Source: Deltaproteobacteria bacterium (GTDB lineage Bacteria > Myxococcota_A > Polyangia > JAAYKL01). Taken from it: a DNA stretch of 46,276 bases. A model generated the notes under the pieces. The model did not search any database. It saw only the letters and a program-made list of their open reading frames with translations, and had not been told where the DNA came from. Below are positions 8,630 through 17,262 of the stretch, one piece after another. The DNA is taken from NCBI GenBank assembly GCA_028713995.1, contig JAQTNF010000023.1:1-46276 (forward strand), in the 5' to 3' direction. Position numbers and translations under genes: made by a program. How positions within the stretch are numbered: position 1 is the first letter of the stretch; every line of letters begins with the position of its first letter.

Positions 8630-10156
8630 ATGAATCGACGCATGAAGACGGACTTGGGGGTTCGATCCTTCGGCCGGATCCTTGTTGTGACCGCATCTTT
8701 GGTTCTGGCGGGCCCGCTCTTCGCGGAGACGCGCGCCGAGCATCTTGCCAGGGTGCAAAGAGAGATCGCGGAGCAGAACCTGGGATGGACCGCGGGTGAA
8801 ACGTCGGTTTCGACCCTTACGGACGAGCAGTTCCATTCCATGCTCATTCCCCTCGGCGCGGAGCCGAGCCCGTTCGAGAGGTTCGGCGAGCCGGTCTCGA
8901 AGCCGTTGCCGCCGCTCCCCGCGTGGGTGCCCTTTCCCGCGCCCGAAGATCCCGAGTTCACCTGGCAGAACGTGGACGGCAAGGACTGGACGAGCCCGGT
9001 CAAGGATCAGGGGCAGTGCGGCTCGTGCATCGTGTTCGCCGCGGTGTCGGCCATGGAGGGCGCGCTCAATCTGGCCTTCGGCAACCCCGACCTCGATTTC
9101 GATCTGTCCGAACAGAACCTGCTCGACTGCACCTCGGTCAGCTGTGAGAACGGCGGCTTCTCTCCCAACGGGTGCTTCGCGCGCGGAAAGCAGGCGGGTG
9201 TCCCGGACGAGGCGTGCCAGCCCTACCTGGCCGCGGACGCGACCTGCAACGGAGCCCCGTGCGCGGACTTCGCGAACCGGGTCCGCAAGGTCGTCGCGTC
9301 GGGCCACGCGGCGGGCACCCAGTGGAAAACGGCGTCCGTGGCGCAGGTCAAGGAGGCGTTGAGCCACGGTCCGGTCACGACGTCCCTCACGATCTATGAC
9401 GACTTCATGCTGTACAAGAGCGGCGTGTATAAGAAGACGGCGACCGCCAAGGAGCAGGGCGGCCACGAGGTCGTCATCGTCGGCTGGAACGACGCCAACA
9501 ACAGCTGGTACGGCAAGAACAGCTGGAGCACCTTCTGGGGCCAGCAGGGCTACTTCGAGATCGAGCGGGGACAGGTCGACTTCGGCGAGCGCGACGTCAT
9601 GTGGGTGCAGATGGATGCGACCGGCGTCCTGGGCGCGTTCTGCCTCGGCACCAACTCCGTGTTCGCCACCCTGGTCAAGGGCTCGGGCGTCACGGCCAAG
9701 CGCCCCGTCAAGCTCACCCACTGCGCGGGAGACCAGCCCTTGTCGTGGAAGGTCGAAGGCGACACGTTCGACTGGCTGTCCATCGATCCGGCGGAGGGCA
9801 CGCTGCAGCCCGGCGACGCGGTCAACATCACGGTGCTGTTCGATGAGAAGGGCTGGACCGGGAATGCCGGCTCCGGAGCCGCGGACCTCTTCGTCATCGG
9901 GCCGGGCGGTCTGTCGCGCACCCTGTCGGTCCGACTGGGCATCAGCGAAAAGAAGCCGGAGGACACGGATACGGGCAGCGGCTCGGATACGAGCGGCGAC
10001 ACGGGTGGCGACACGGACGGCGACACGGACACGAATGCCGACGGCGGCAGCGCGGCGGACGGCGGCGGCTCGGGCTGCGGCTGTTCCACGCCGGGCAACG
10101 CTCCCGCGGCGGGCGCGGATCTCCTCGCCCTGCTCGCGTCCCTCGTCGACCTGTAG
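8630..10156 (+). CDS. Secreted papain-family (C1A) cysteine protease with MYXO-CTERM-like tail
   Basis: A 508-residue exported protease. After a signal peptide (to about residue 33) comes a short propeptide with the WTAGETSVSTLTDEQF block seen in some C1A propeptides. The catalytic domain has KDQGQCGSC with nucleophile Cys133, GGHEVVIVGW with His279 and GKNSWSTFWG with Asn297. It is followed by a beta-rich, BACON/Ig-like domain (about residues 340-440), an Asp/Thr/Gly linker, and a tail GSGCGCSTPG plus a short hydrophobic segment ending in LVDL. The tail looks like a MYXO-CTERM sorting signal, but the expected Arg cluster is cut off by the stop codon. The ATG at 8630 has AGGAGAGG in front. 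A TTGACG box at 8531-8536 could be part of its promoter, but no convincing -10 follows. Confidence 0.87.
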   Translation: MNRRMKTDLGVRSFGRILVVTASLVLAGPLFAETRAEHLARVQREIAEQNLGWTAGETSVSTLTDEQFHSMLIPLGAEPSPFERFGEPVSKPLPPLPAWVPFPAPEDPEFTWQNVDGKDWTSPVKDQGQCGSCIVFAAVSAMEGALNLAFGNPDLDFDLSEQNLLDCTSVSCENGGFSPNGCFARGKQAGVPDEACQPYLAADATCNGAPCADFANRVRKVVASGHAAGTQWKTASVAQVKEALSHGPVTTSLTIYDDFMLYKSGVYKKTATAKEQGGHEVVIVGWNDANNSWYGKNSWSTFWGQQGYFEIERGQVDFGERDVMWVQMDATGVLGAFCLGTNSVFATLVKGSGVTAKRPVKLTHCAGDQPLSWKVEGDTFDWLSIDPAEGTLQPGDAVNITVLFDEKGWTGNAGSGAADLFVIGPGGLSRTLSVRLGISEKKPEDTDTGSGSDTSGDTGGDTDGDTDTNADGGSAADGGGSGCGCSTPGNAPAAGADLLALLASLVDL

Positions 10157-10308
10157 GCCCGACGCCGGCTATGGGATGGGAAGCCGGCCGCTGAAACCGA
10201 CTCGCGCCAACGAGACGCCGTTGACGGGCGTTGACAGGCCCTTCCCATCAACCGCCCCGATGAGGTAGTCTTCGCCCGACCCTTTTTCGACCCAAGGATG
10301 GAGCACCC

Positions 10309-11961
10309 ATGGCTTCGAGAGACTTCACCGAGCAGGTCAAGGTCGGCCTCGCGGCCGGCGCCATGCTCGCCGCCGTCGCCGGGTTCGCGCTCGCGCGCCT
10401 TCGCGCCCGCGCCGAGAAGAACGAGGCCGCCCGGGAGTTCATCGACAGGGAGCCCCTGCTGAAGTGGGGCCGGCTGCGCCTGAACGCGCGCCAGACGTTC
10501 TCGGCCGGCCTGCTCATCTTCTGCATCGCCGGCACGTTCAACTATTTCCGCTACGACACCAGGACCCTTGTCAGGGACTACGACCAGTATGATCTGCTGC
10601 ACTACTACCTGAACTCCAAGTACTTCGACGAGCTGCGCTACTACCGCCTGCTCCCTTCGCTCATCGTGGCCGACGACGAGGCCGGCCGGCGCTGGGAGCC
10701 GCCGCCCATCTACCTGGCGCAGGACGACAAGGACTACTTCATGCGCCCGATCCAGTGGGCGCTCGACCACCGGGAGGAGATCAAGGGCCGCTTCTCCAAG
10801 GAGCGCTGGGCACAGTTCTCGCACGACGCGGTCTACATCCAGCGCAACCTGGGGCGCATGGGAGGCAAGCTGTGGGGCCAGCTGCTCGTGGACCATGGCT
10901 TCAACGGAACGCCCACGTGGGTGCTCATCGCGCGGCCCATCGCCTCGATCGTGCCGGTGGAGTGGGTCAAGGTGTGCGCCTGCCTCGACCTGTTGTGGAT
11001 CATGGGCATGCTGGCCGCGGTCGTCTGGGCGTTCGGCGCCGAGGCGTTCTTCCTGTCGTGGGTGTTCGTCATCGTCAGCTACTCGTTCCGCTGGCCCTCG
11101 ATCACGTGGGGCTTCCTGCGCTACGACTGGTTCGCCTGCATGGCCATCGGCGTGTGCATGATCCGCAAGGAGAAGCCCGTCGCGGCCGGCGCGTTCTTCG
11201 CCTACGCCACGCTCATGCGCTACTTCCCGGTGCTGTGGCTGTTCGGCATCGTGGCCAAGGGCGTGCACGCCCTCGTCACGCGGCGCGACATCCCGCTCAC
11301 GCGCTTCTGGCTGCGCATTCCGAGGCGCTACTGGCTCATGGCCGCCGGGTTCGCGGTGACGATCGCGCTCTTGGGCGGGGCGTCCGTCGCGCGCGACGGG
11401 CTCGAGTCGCACAAGCAGAACCTCATCAAGATGGCGGCGCACGTGGAGCCGCACAACCTGTCGTCCATGCGGCAGGGGCTCGCCGTGACGCTCACCTACC
11501 GCGGCGAGACCGACATGAAGCGCCTGTCGGACGAGAAGCGCCTCTTCGTGCAGAACAACGAGAGGTGGCTGCGGCTCGGCGGGCTCGTCATGATGATTGC
11601 GCTCGGCCTGTTCATGACGCGCGCCAAGGACTGGGAGGTGGTGGGCCTGGGCTTCATACCCTACTTCTGGGTCATGACGTCGTCGTACTACTACTATTCC
11701 ATGCGCATCACGGCGGTCATCATCCACGCCGCGGATCTGGGGAAGCCGCGCAACGTGGTGGGCCTCCTCTTCCTGTTCGGCACCGAGCTCTTCTGCAACG
11801 CCTCGGAGCACCTGAAGCCCGAGAACCGCTACTTCCTCATCAGCTGGATGGGCATCCTGCTCACCGCCTACTCGATCCTGATGATGGCGTTTCTGGCCCA
11901 CGAGTGGTGGACCGCGCGCAAGGCCGAGAAGGCCGGCGGCGCGCCCCCGGTCGACGGGTAG
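10309..11961 (+). CDS. Polytopic membrane protein, GT-C glycosyltransferase-like
   Basis: A 550-residue integral membrane protein with about nine to eleven hydrophobic segments. The first is at residues 12-30; one at about 65 precedes a large loop carrying RDYDQYDLLHYYLNSKYF, an acidic/aromatic motif in the position where GT-C enzymes keep catalytic Asp residues; the rest lie in the C-terminal half (for example LLWIMGMLAAVVWAF and YWLMAAGFAVTIALL). The layout resembles the lipid-linked sugar transferases of the GT87/DUF2029 type, but no defining motif settles it. It lies 9 bp upstream of the exonuclease gene, so the two are likely one transcript. No function is claimed beyond membrane glycosyltransferase-like. 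Confidence 0.5.
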   Translation: MASRDFTEQVKVGLAAGAMLAAVAGFALARLRARAEKNEAAREFIDREPLLKWGRLRLNARQTFSAGLLIFCIAGTFNYFRYDTRTLVRDYDQYDLLHYYLNSKYFDELRYYRLLPSLIVADDEAGRRWEPPPIYLAQDDKDYFMRPIQWALDHREEIKGRFSKERWAQFSHDAVYIQRNLGRMGGKLWGQLLVDHGFNGTPTWVLIARPIASIVPVEWVKVCACLDLLWIMGMLAAVVWAFGAEAFFLSWVFVIVSYSFRWPSITWGFLRYDWFACMAIGVCMIRKEKPVAAGAFFAYATLMRYFPVLWLFGIVAKGVHALVTRRDIPLTRFWLRIPRRYWLMAAGFAVTIALLGGASVARDGLESHKQNLIKMAAHVEPHNLSSMRQGLAVTLTYRGETDMKRLSDEKRLFVQNNERWLRLGGLVMMIALGLFMTRAKDWEVVGLGFIPYFWVMTSSYYYYSMRITAVIIHAADLGKPRNVVGLLFLFGTELFCNASEHLKPENRYFLISWMGILLTAYSILMMAFLAHEWWTARKAEKAGGAPPVDG

Positions 11962-11970
11962 CACGCGGCC

Positions 11971-12762
11971 ATGCGCCTCAAGCTCGAAAGGCCGCTGGTC
12001 ATGTTCGACGTGGAGACGACCGGGCTCGACGCGGCCACGGACCGCATCGTGGAGCTGGCCGCGGTCAAGCTGTGGCCTGACGGGCGCGTGGAGGAGAAGT
12101 GCCGCAGGTTCAACCCGCTCGTGCCCATCCCCAAGGAGGCCACCGCCGTCCACGGCATCAGGGACGAGGACGTGAAGGACGAGCCGCCGTTCCTCAAGGT
12201 GGCCCACGGGGACAAGGGCGTCGCGGCGTTCTTCGCGGGCTGCGACCTCGCGGGCTACAACGTGGCGGACTACGACATCCCCATCCTCAAGGCCGAGCTC
12301 GAGCGCGCGGGCGAACGCCTCGACCTGTCCGACGCGGCCGTAGTGGACGCCTACAAGATCTTCGTGGGCAGGGAGCCGCGGCACCTCACGGCGGCCCTCC
12401 GGTTCTACTGCGGGAAGGAGCACGACAAGGCGCACAGCGCAATGGGCGACGTGCGCGCCACGCTCGAGGTCCTTGCGGCCGAGCTCGAGCGCTACCCGGA
12501 CCTGCCCGACACGCCCGCGGCCATCGACAAGTCGATGCGCAACCCGGAGCACGTGGACCGCCGAGGCAAGCTCAGGTGGCAGGACGGCGAGATCGCGGTC
12601 GCGTTCGGGCGCCACAAGGGCCGCACCTTGAAGTACCTGGCGAGCGAGGAGCCGGATTACATCCGCTGGATGATCGACAGCGGCGTGGCTCCCGACGCGG
12701 AGAAGATCCTGCACGACGCCCTCATCGGCGCGTTCGAGCAAAAGGACGGCGGGAATTCCTAG
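11971..12762 (+). CDS. DnaQ-like 3'-5' exonuclease with ExoX-like C-terminal domain
   Basis: A 263-residue DEDD-superfamily exonuclease. Exo I is FDVETTGLDAATDRIVELA with the paired acidic residues, Exo II is DLAGYNVADYDIPIL, and Exo III is AHSAMGDVRATLEVL with His and Asp in the DEDDh arrangement. The C-terminal 60 residues (WQDGEIAVAFGRHKGRTLKY and YIRWMI) form the small domain attached to exodeoxyribonuclease X-like proteins. It is probably a nucleotide- or repair-associated exonuclease rather than the replicative epsilon subunit. Its stop overlaps the stop of the convergent ychF-like gene by 4 bp. Confidence 0.85.
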   Translation: MRLKLERPLVMFDVETTGLDAATDRIVELAAVKLWPDGRVEEKCRRFNPLVPIPKEATAVHGIRDEDVKDEPPFLKVAHGDKGVAAFFAGCDLAGYNVADYDIPILKAELERAGERLDLSDAAVVDAYKIFVGREPRHLTAALRFYCGKEHDKAHSAMGDVRATLEVLAAELERYPDLPDTPAAIDKSMRNPEHVDRRGKLRWQDGEIAVAFGRHKGRTLKYLASEEPDYIRWMIDSGVAPDAEKILHDALIGAFEQKDGGNS

Positions 12763-13790
12763 ACGTTGAACCTGTAGTGGCAGATGTCCCCGTCCTGCAC
12801 CACGTAGTCGCGCCCCTCGATGCGCAGCTTGCCCGCCTCGCGGCACGCCGCCTCTGTCTCAAGCTTGTCGTAGTCCTCGAAGCGGATGACCTCGGCGCGG
12901 ATGAAGCCGCGAGCGATGTCGCTGTGGATCACGCGCGCCGCCTGCACGGCCGTGGAGCCGCGGCGCACGGGCCACGCGCGGCACTCGTCCGGGCCATGGG
13001 TGAGGAACGTGATGAGGTCGAGCATGCCGAACGCGGCGCGAATGAAGCGGGCCGCGGCCGGTTCCGCAAGGCCCATGTCGGCCAGGAACTCGGCCTGCAA
13101 GGCGGGCTCGAGGGCCGCGATCTCGGCCTCCACCGGGCCCGAGAGCGGCATGACCGCGAGGCGATGCTGCGCGGCGAGGCGCTCGAGGCGCTCCGGCGTG
13201 GGCGCGCGCGTGTCCTTCTCGGCGATGCTGTGGACCACCATGAGGGGCTTTTGGCTCAGGAAGGCGAAGCCCGCGATCGAGGCGCGCTCGTCATCGTTCA
13301 AGTCCATCTCGCGCAGGGGGCGCTCGGCGTTGAGCTGCGTAAGGCAGCGCGCGAGCAGGTCGAGCTGGCGCTGGTCGGAGCGGTCCTTCTGCAGCCGCTC
13401 CACGCGCTTCTCCGCGATCTGCATGTCGGACAGGATGAGCTCCGCGAAGAAGGACGCCGCCTCACCGGCGGGATCCGGTTCGCCGGTCCCGTCGTCGAAG
13501 CCGCGCACCACCGCCACGAGCGCGTCCATCTCGCGGATGCGGTTCAGGGTCTGGGGCTCGAGGCTGCCCGCGCCGCGTCCGCCCGGCACGTCGGCGAACG
13601 TGATCTCCGCGTACACCTTGCGCTCGGGGTCGTCGATCTCGGCGAGCCGATCGACGCGTTTGTCCGGCACCTTGATGCTGCCCAGGTTGACCTTGCCGGC
13701 GCTGTAGCCCGTGGGGGCGTTCTGGCCCGTCAGGGCGTTGAAGAGCGTCGTCTTGCCCGATCCGGGAAAGCCCACGATGCCGATTTTCAT
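12759..13790 (-). CDS. YchF/OLA1-family P-loop ATPase/GTPase, divergent
   Basis: A 343-residue protein slightly shorter than canonical YchF (about 363). It has the P-loop GFPGSGKTTLFNAL, a G3-like block ITFADVPGG, a coiled-coil middle (MQIAEKRVERLQKD), and a C-terminal TGS domain ending GDICHYRFNV, nearly the family's standard ending. YchF normally has GLPNVGKS as its P-loop and N-x-x-E as the base-specificity motif. Here the P-loop is GSGKTT and the G4 region reads VVHSIAEKD, so nucleotide specificity may differ. It is possibly a lineage-specific paralogue rather than the housekeeping YchF. The ATG at 13790 starts exactly at the P-loop strand; the open frame upstream is not family-like. Confidence 0.85.
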   Translation of the reverse strand: MKIGIVGFPGSGKTTLFNALTGQNAPTGYSAGKVNLGSIKVPDKRVDRLAEIDDPERKVYAEITFADVPGGRGAGSLEPQTLNRIREMDALVAVVRGFDDGTGEPDPAGEAASFFAELILSDMQIAEKRVERLQKDRSDQRQLDLLARCLTQLNAERPLREMDLNDDERASIAGFAFLSQKPLMVVHSIAEKDTRAPTPERLERLAAQHRLAVMPLSGPVEAEIAALEPALQAEFLADMGLAEPAAARFIRAAFGMLDLITFLTHGPDECRAWPVRRGSTAVQAARVIHSDIARGFIRAEVIRFEDYDKLETEAACREAGKLRIEGRDYVVQDGDICHYRFNV

Positions 13791-13936
13791 GGCCGAACCT
13801 CCAAACGTTTGAAGAACGCGACCGAGGAGTGGATAGCAGAAGGGAGCGAGAATTGCCAAACCGGTCCCAAACATGGTAAATAATCAATAAGAGTCACGGG
13901 GTCGGCAATCGTATTGAGCCGGCTCGAATGAAATTC

Positions 13937-13976
13937 GGAGTCCCGCCATTATTCCGCGTTAGAGGTCCGGGACTCC
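13937..13976. promoter_or_regulatory. Perfect 9-bp inverted repeat before lipoprotein gene
   Basis: GGAGTCCCG at 13937-13945 and its exact reverse complement CGGGACTCC at 13968-13976 flank a 22-base, AT-richer loop. The element ends 15 bp before the ATG of the next gene. It could be an operator or a leader hairpin that hides the ribosome-binding region. There is no U-tract, so it is not an obvious terminator. Confidence 0.4.
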
Positions 13977-13991
13977 CTGTGCGTGAGGATT

Positions 13992-15623
13992 ATGAAGGAT
14001 TTACGACATCCGGGATCGGGCCTTTTTCATCTCCTCATCGTCGTCACAACCGCAGTGTCCGCGTGCGCCGGCTCGTCGGGTGGAGTCACGGCGGACGGAG
14101 GCATGGTGGAGGCGGGGATTACGGTCGCGCCATCCGGTCCGGTCACCATGGGATACCTCGAGCAGCGGGACTTCGTGGTCACGCTCGCGGACGCCGACGG
14201 GCATCCGGTGGCCGGCGAACCGATCCAGGTGGGGCTCGTGGGGCGCGCCGACAACGGCTCGCTCGAGCCGGTGGAGCTCACGACCGACGGGAAAGGGCGG
14301 GGCAAGGTGTCGTTCGTCGCGCCCGACAAGCCGCTCGCGTTCCAGATCAGGTTCACGAGCCCGGCCGCGGACGAGCCCGCGTTCGTGCGGATCGAGACCG
14401 ATCCCGGGCGGTTCTCGATCTCGGCGGCCGTCGCGTACGGCGGGAAGAGGACCTTCGCGGAGATCCGGGCTTCCATCTACGAAAACATCCCGTGCGCGCA
14501 GCTCGTTTCCGACAGCCCCGCGCTCGAATCCCAGACCGCCGACGCCCTGCCGGCCTCGTTCTCGTTCGCGGGCCTCAAGGCGGGCGTCGCGTATACCGTC
14601 TCGGTCGCGGCCGGGAACGTGAGCGGTGCGGTCCGCGCCGGCGCGTGCGCGGACGGTCTCGCGCCTTCGGCCACGCCCGTGGCGTTCGATCTCACGGACA
14701 TCCCGCTCGATCCCGCCAGCGTCTTCGACCTCACGAGCTCGATTCACGCGGGCGACGCGCTCGGCCCGGCCGTGGATTACGTCGCGGCCTCGTTCGGCTC
14801 CGCGTGGTTCGACGGGTTCGCGAGCGACGTTCCCGGCGCGATTCTCGACACGATGCGGGCGATCATCACGAGCGAAGAGCCGCTCTCGGGGGAGAGCTTC
14901 GACTCGGCGCGCGAGGACGACGGCCTCGACGCGCTCCTGGCCTCGGATCTCGCGCAGCGGGACGTGGACCCGGCGGCGAGCATGTCGGACCTCTGGCAGC
15001 GGGTCAGGACCGCCCTGTCCGAGGTCACTGAGACGGGCGTCCTCGAGATCGGGAACCCGGCGGGCGGCGAGATCGCGATCTACCACCGGATCACGGAGCT
15101 CGGGTTCGAGGGCATCGCCACGGCGTTCGTCGTGGACGATCCTCCGCCCGACGTGGGCGAAGGCACGGCCGCGTTCGACGAGCTCGATCCGGATGTCCTC
15201 CTCTTCGGCGAGCACCGGATGGCCCTCGGGATCGGGCGACCGCTCGAGCACATCGCGTCGAGCGTCCTCGCGGCCGAAGGTGCGGACGACCTTTCGTCCT
15301 ACCTGGTCGGCGTCGTGGGGTGCGAGACCGTGGCGGCCGTCCTCGACCCGGCCCTGAGCGGCATCACCGACGTCGAGACCATACAGCTGGGCTGTGAGGA
15401 CGCCATGGCGGCCGCGGCCTTGAACCTTGCGGACGCGTTCTTCGAGGTCAACGCGGCGTTCGGCGAGATCTCGTTCGCGGGGAGCTGTCGCCTCGACGAT
15501 CCCGGGACGGGCGACAAGGTCACCGGCCTGTCGGACGGCGCCTTCGAGGTGATCTGGGAAGGAGTTTCTCCCCTCGGGCCCATGGACGCCGACTTCACCG
15601 GCCAGGTTGCCGATTCCCTGTGA
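13992..15623 (+). CDS. Large lipoprotein with Ig-like N-terminal domain, function unknown
   Basis: A 543-residue protein with a lipoprotein signal (hydrophobic LLIVVTTAVSAC) and a Gly/Ser linker. A beta-rich domain follows (about residues 30-120, with VAGEPIQVGL and FVAPDKPLAFQIRFTSP), typical of bacterial Ig-like/big domains. A second beta-rich segment and an acidic alpha/beta C-terminal part contain paired Cys (VGCETV, LGCEDA, GSCRLDD). Not recognised as a known family. The ATG at 13992, behind GTGAGG, was preferred over the in-frame GTG at 13983. Its stop overlaps the start of the coiled-coil gene, so the two are translationally coupled. Confidence 0.6.
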   Translation: MKDLRHPGSGLFHLLIVVTTAVSACAGSSGGVTADGGMVEAGITVAPSGPVTMGYLEQRDFVVTLADADGHPVAGEPIQVGLVGRADNGSLEPVELTTDGKGRGKVSFVAPDKPLAFQIRFTSPAADEPAFVRIETDPGRFSISAAVAYGGKRTFAEIRASIYENIPCAQLVSDSPALESQTADALPASFSFAGLKAGVAYTVSVAAGNVSGAVRAGACADGLAPSATPVAFDLTDIPLDPASVFDLTSSIHAGDALGPAVDYVAASFGSAWFDGFASDVPGAILDTMRAIITSEEPLSGESFDSAREDDGLDALLASDLAQRDVDPAASMSDLWQRVRTALSEVTETGVLEIGNPAGGEIAIYHRITELGFEGIATAFVVDDPPPDVGEGTAAFDELDPDVLLFGEHRMALGIGRPLEHIASSVLAAEGADDLSSYLVGVVGCETVAAVLDPALSGITDVETIQLGCEDAMAAAALNLADAFFEVNAAFGEISFAGSCRLDDPGTGDKVTGLSDGAFEVIWEGVSPLGPMDADFTGQVADSL

Positions 15624-16021
15624 CGACGTACGCCCGTCTCGAAGCCCTGCGCGCCCTTCGCAGAAACGAGCTCGAAGGGGCGCTCGCGAAGCTCGAGCAG
15701 GCCCGGACCGGGCTCGCGCACGCCGAACGGCGCCTGCAGGAGGTGCGGGCCGAGGCAAAGATTCTCGCCGCGGCGGGCCCGGGATTGCCGCGCGATCCCA
15801 TGCCGGCCGCCTGGCTCGCGTGCGGATCCGCACTCCACGCGCTCGGGGTCGAAAGGGCCACGCATTTCGCCGCCCTGGAGGAAGAAGGACTGCGCAGGAT
15901 CGAGGCGGCCCGCGAGACCTGCGGCCGGGCAGGGGAGGCGGCGGCTCGCGCGACATACGCGCTCAGGGCGATCGAGCGGGGGATGGCGGCGGCGCGCCGC
16001 GCGGGTTCGCACCGATCTTAG
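15620..16021 (+). CDS. Small coiled-coil protein, FliJ/YscO-like in character
   Basis: A 133-residue, highly charged Ala/Arg/Glu-rich protein predicted by eye to be almost entirely helical with heptad-like spacing (for example LEGALAKLEQARTGLAHAER). The GTG start overlaps the upstream lipoprotein stop (GTGA at 15620-15623). Size and composition resemble FliJ/YscO stalk proteins of type III systems, but no other secretion gene is nearby, so this is only a resemblance. No function can be assigned. Confidence 0.5.
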   Translation: MTTYARLEALRALRRNELEGALAKLEQARTGLAHAERRLQEVRAEAKILAAAGPGLPRDPMPAAWLACGSALHALGVERATHFAALEEEGLRRIEAARETCGRAGEAAARATYALRAIERGMAAARRAGSHRS

Positions 16022-16129
16022 CAGCCGGGGATCAACAAAAACAAACGGAGCCGATGGTTCTCTTTTTGCGTTTGCAGACCGAGGCCGATCTCCATTAAGA
16101 AGGGCCTGCCCAAACGGGAAGGAGGAGAG

Positions 16130-17182
16130 GTGATCCAGCGCAACGACAGCATGGCGTCCATGATCGTCGGGGTCGGCTCGTACCTGCCGGAGCAGGTCGT
16201 GACCAACGACGATCTGGCGGACATGATGGACACCTCCGACGAGTGGATCCGCACGCGCACCGGCGTCGGCCTGCGCCGCAGGGCCGCGCCGCACGAGACC
16301 ACCGCGTCCCTCGCGGTCGAGGCCGCGTCGCGAGCCGTGATCGACGCGGGACTTTCGGGCGGCGACATCGACCTCATCGTGATGGGGACCATGTTCCCGG
16401 ATTTCACGTACCCCGGGCCGGGCATGGTGGTGCAGCGCGCGCTGTGCGGCGACAAGCCGGTGCCCGTGATCGACATCCGCGTCCAGTGCGCGGGGTTCAT
16501 CTACGCGCTCTCCATGGCCGATCTCTTCATCCGCTCCGGCCAAGCGCGCCGCGTGCTGTGCGTCTTCGCCGAGAAGGAGTTCGACCACTTCAAGGTCGAC
16601 CGGCAGATCGGGGTCATCTTCGGCGACGGCGCGGGCGCCGCGGTCATCGGCCCGGCGCAAGACGGGCGCGGCCTCGTCGTCACCGACTTGAAGGGAGACG
16701 GGGCGGGCGTGCCGGATCTGATCATGACGTCCGACAACCTCGTGGGGCTGCGCGAGGGTGATGCAATATGGCCAGCGGAGCTCTCGAAGGCGCGGCAGTA
16801 TTGGCAGGAGCGCGGCTTCATCCCGGGCCACACCAAGTACCCGTTCTGGATCGGCCAGGAGGTCTTCCGCAACGCGGTCAAGCGCCTCGCGAAGAGCGTG
16901 CGCGACGTGCTCGAGACGGCCGGATGCCGCACCGAGGACGTGGATCTCTTCTTCCTCCACCAGGCCAACGCGCGCATCAACGGCAAGATCAAGGAGATGC
17001 TGCACCTGCCGGACGAGAAGGTGCCCGAGAACATCGAGCGCATCGGCAACACGGGCGCCGCCTCGATCATCATCCTGATGGACGAGACCAGGCGCGACGG
17101 GCGCCTGAAGCCCGGGGATCTGTGCCTCCTGTCGGCCTTCGGTGCCGGGTACCTGTGGGGCTCGGCGCTCCTGCGGTTCTGA
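16130..17182 (+). CDS. fabH: 3-oxoacyl-ACP synthase III (KAS III/FabH-like)
   Basis: A 350-residue thiolase-fold condensing enzyme. The N-terminus IVGVGSYLPEQVVTNDDL and DTSDEWIRTRTGV are standard KAS III blocks. The catalytic triad is visible as Cys120 (VQCAGFIYAL), His277 (FLHQANARI) and Asn307 (RIGNTGAAS), and the C-terminus LSAFGAGYLWGSALL is also typical. It condenses an acyl-CoA starter with malonyl-ACP, or acts in a specialised acyl pathway; no fab or acpP gene is adjacent, so the housekeeping role is not assured. The GTG at 16130 follows GGAGGAGAG; an ATG at 16151 would also retain the whole fold. Confidence 0.88.
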   Translation: MIQRNDSMASMIVGVGSYLPEQVVTNDDLADMMDTSDEWIRTRTGVGLRRRAAPHETTASLAVEAASRAVIDAGLSGGDIDLIVMGTMFPDFTYPGPGMVVQRALCGDKPVPVIDIRVQCAGFIYALSMADLFIRSGQARRVLCVFAEKEFDHFKVDRQIGVIFGDGAGAAVIGPAQDGRGLVVTDLKGDGAGVPDLIMTSDNLVGLREGDAIWPAELSKARQYWQERGFIPGHTKYPFWIGQEVFRNAVKRLAKSVRDVLETAGCRTEDVDLFFLHQANARINGKIKEMLHLPDEKVPENIERIGNTGAASIIILMDETRRDGRLKPGDLCLLSAFGAGYLWGSALLRF

Positions 17183-17262
17183 AGCGGCTTCCGTTGCCGG
17201 AATATGCCGTTGCCGAAATATGCTTGACAGAACGCGCGGTTGGCAGGCACCCTGAAGAATAC

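Noticed and set aside
9550-12846. 1098-codon minus-strand open frame
   Set aside because: Antisense shadow of the protease, membrane-protein and exonuclease genes; Arg/His/Val-rich with no recognisable domain.
15620-16021. Type III secretion component (FliJ/YscO)
   Set aside because: Only coiled-coil character and size agree; no secretion genes nearby, so kept as unknown coiled-coil protein.
17224-17262. TTGACA box before the M23 peptidase gene
   Set aside because: No -10 hexamer at 16-18 bp spacing.
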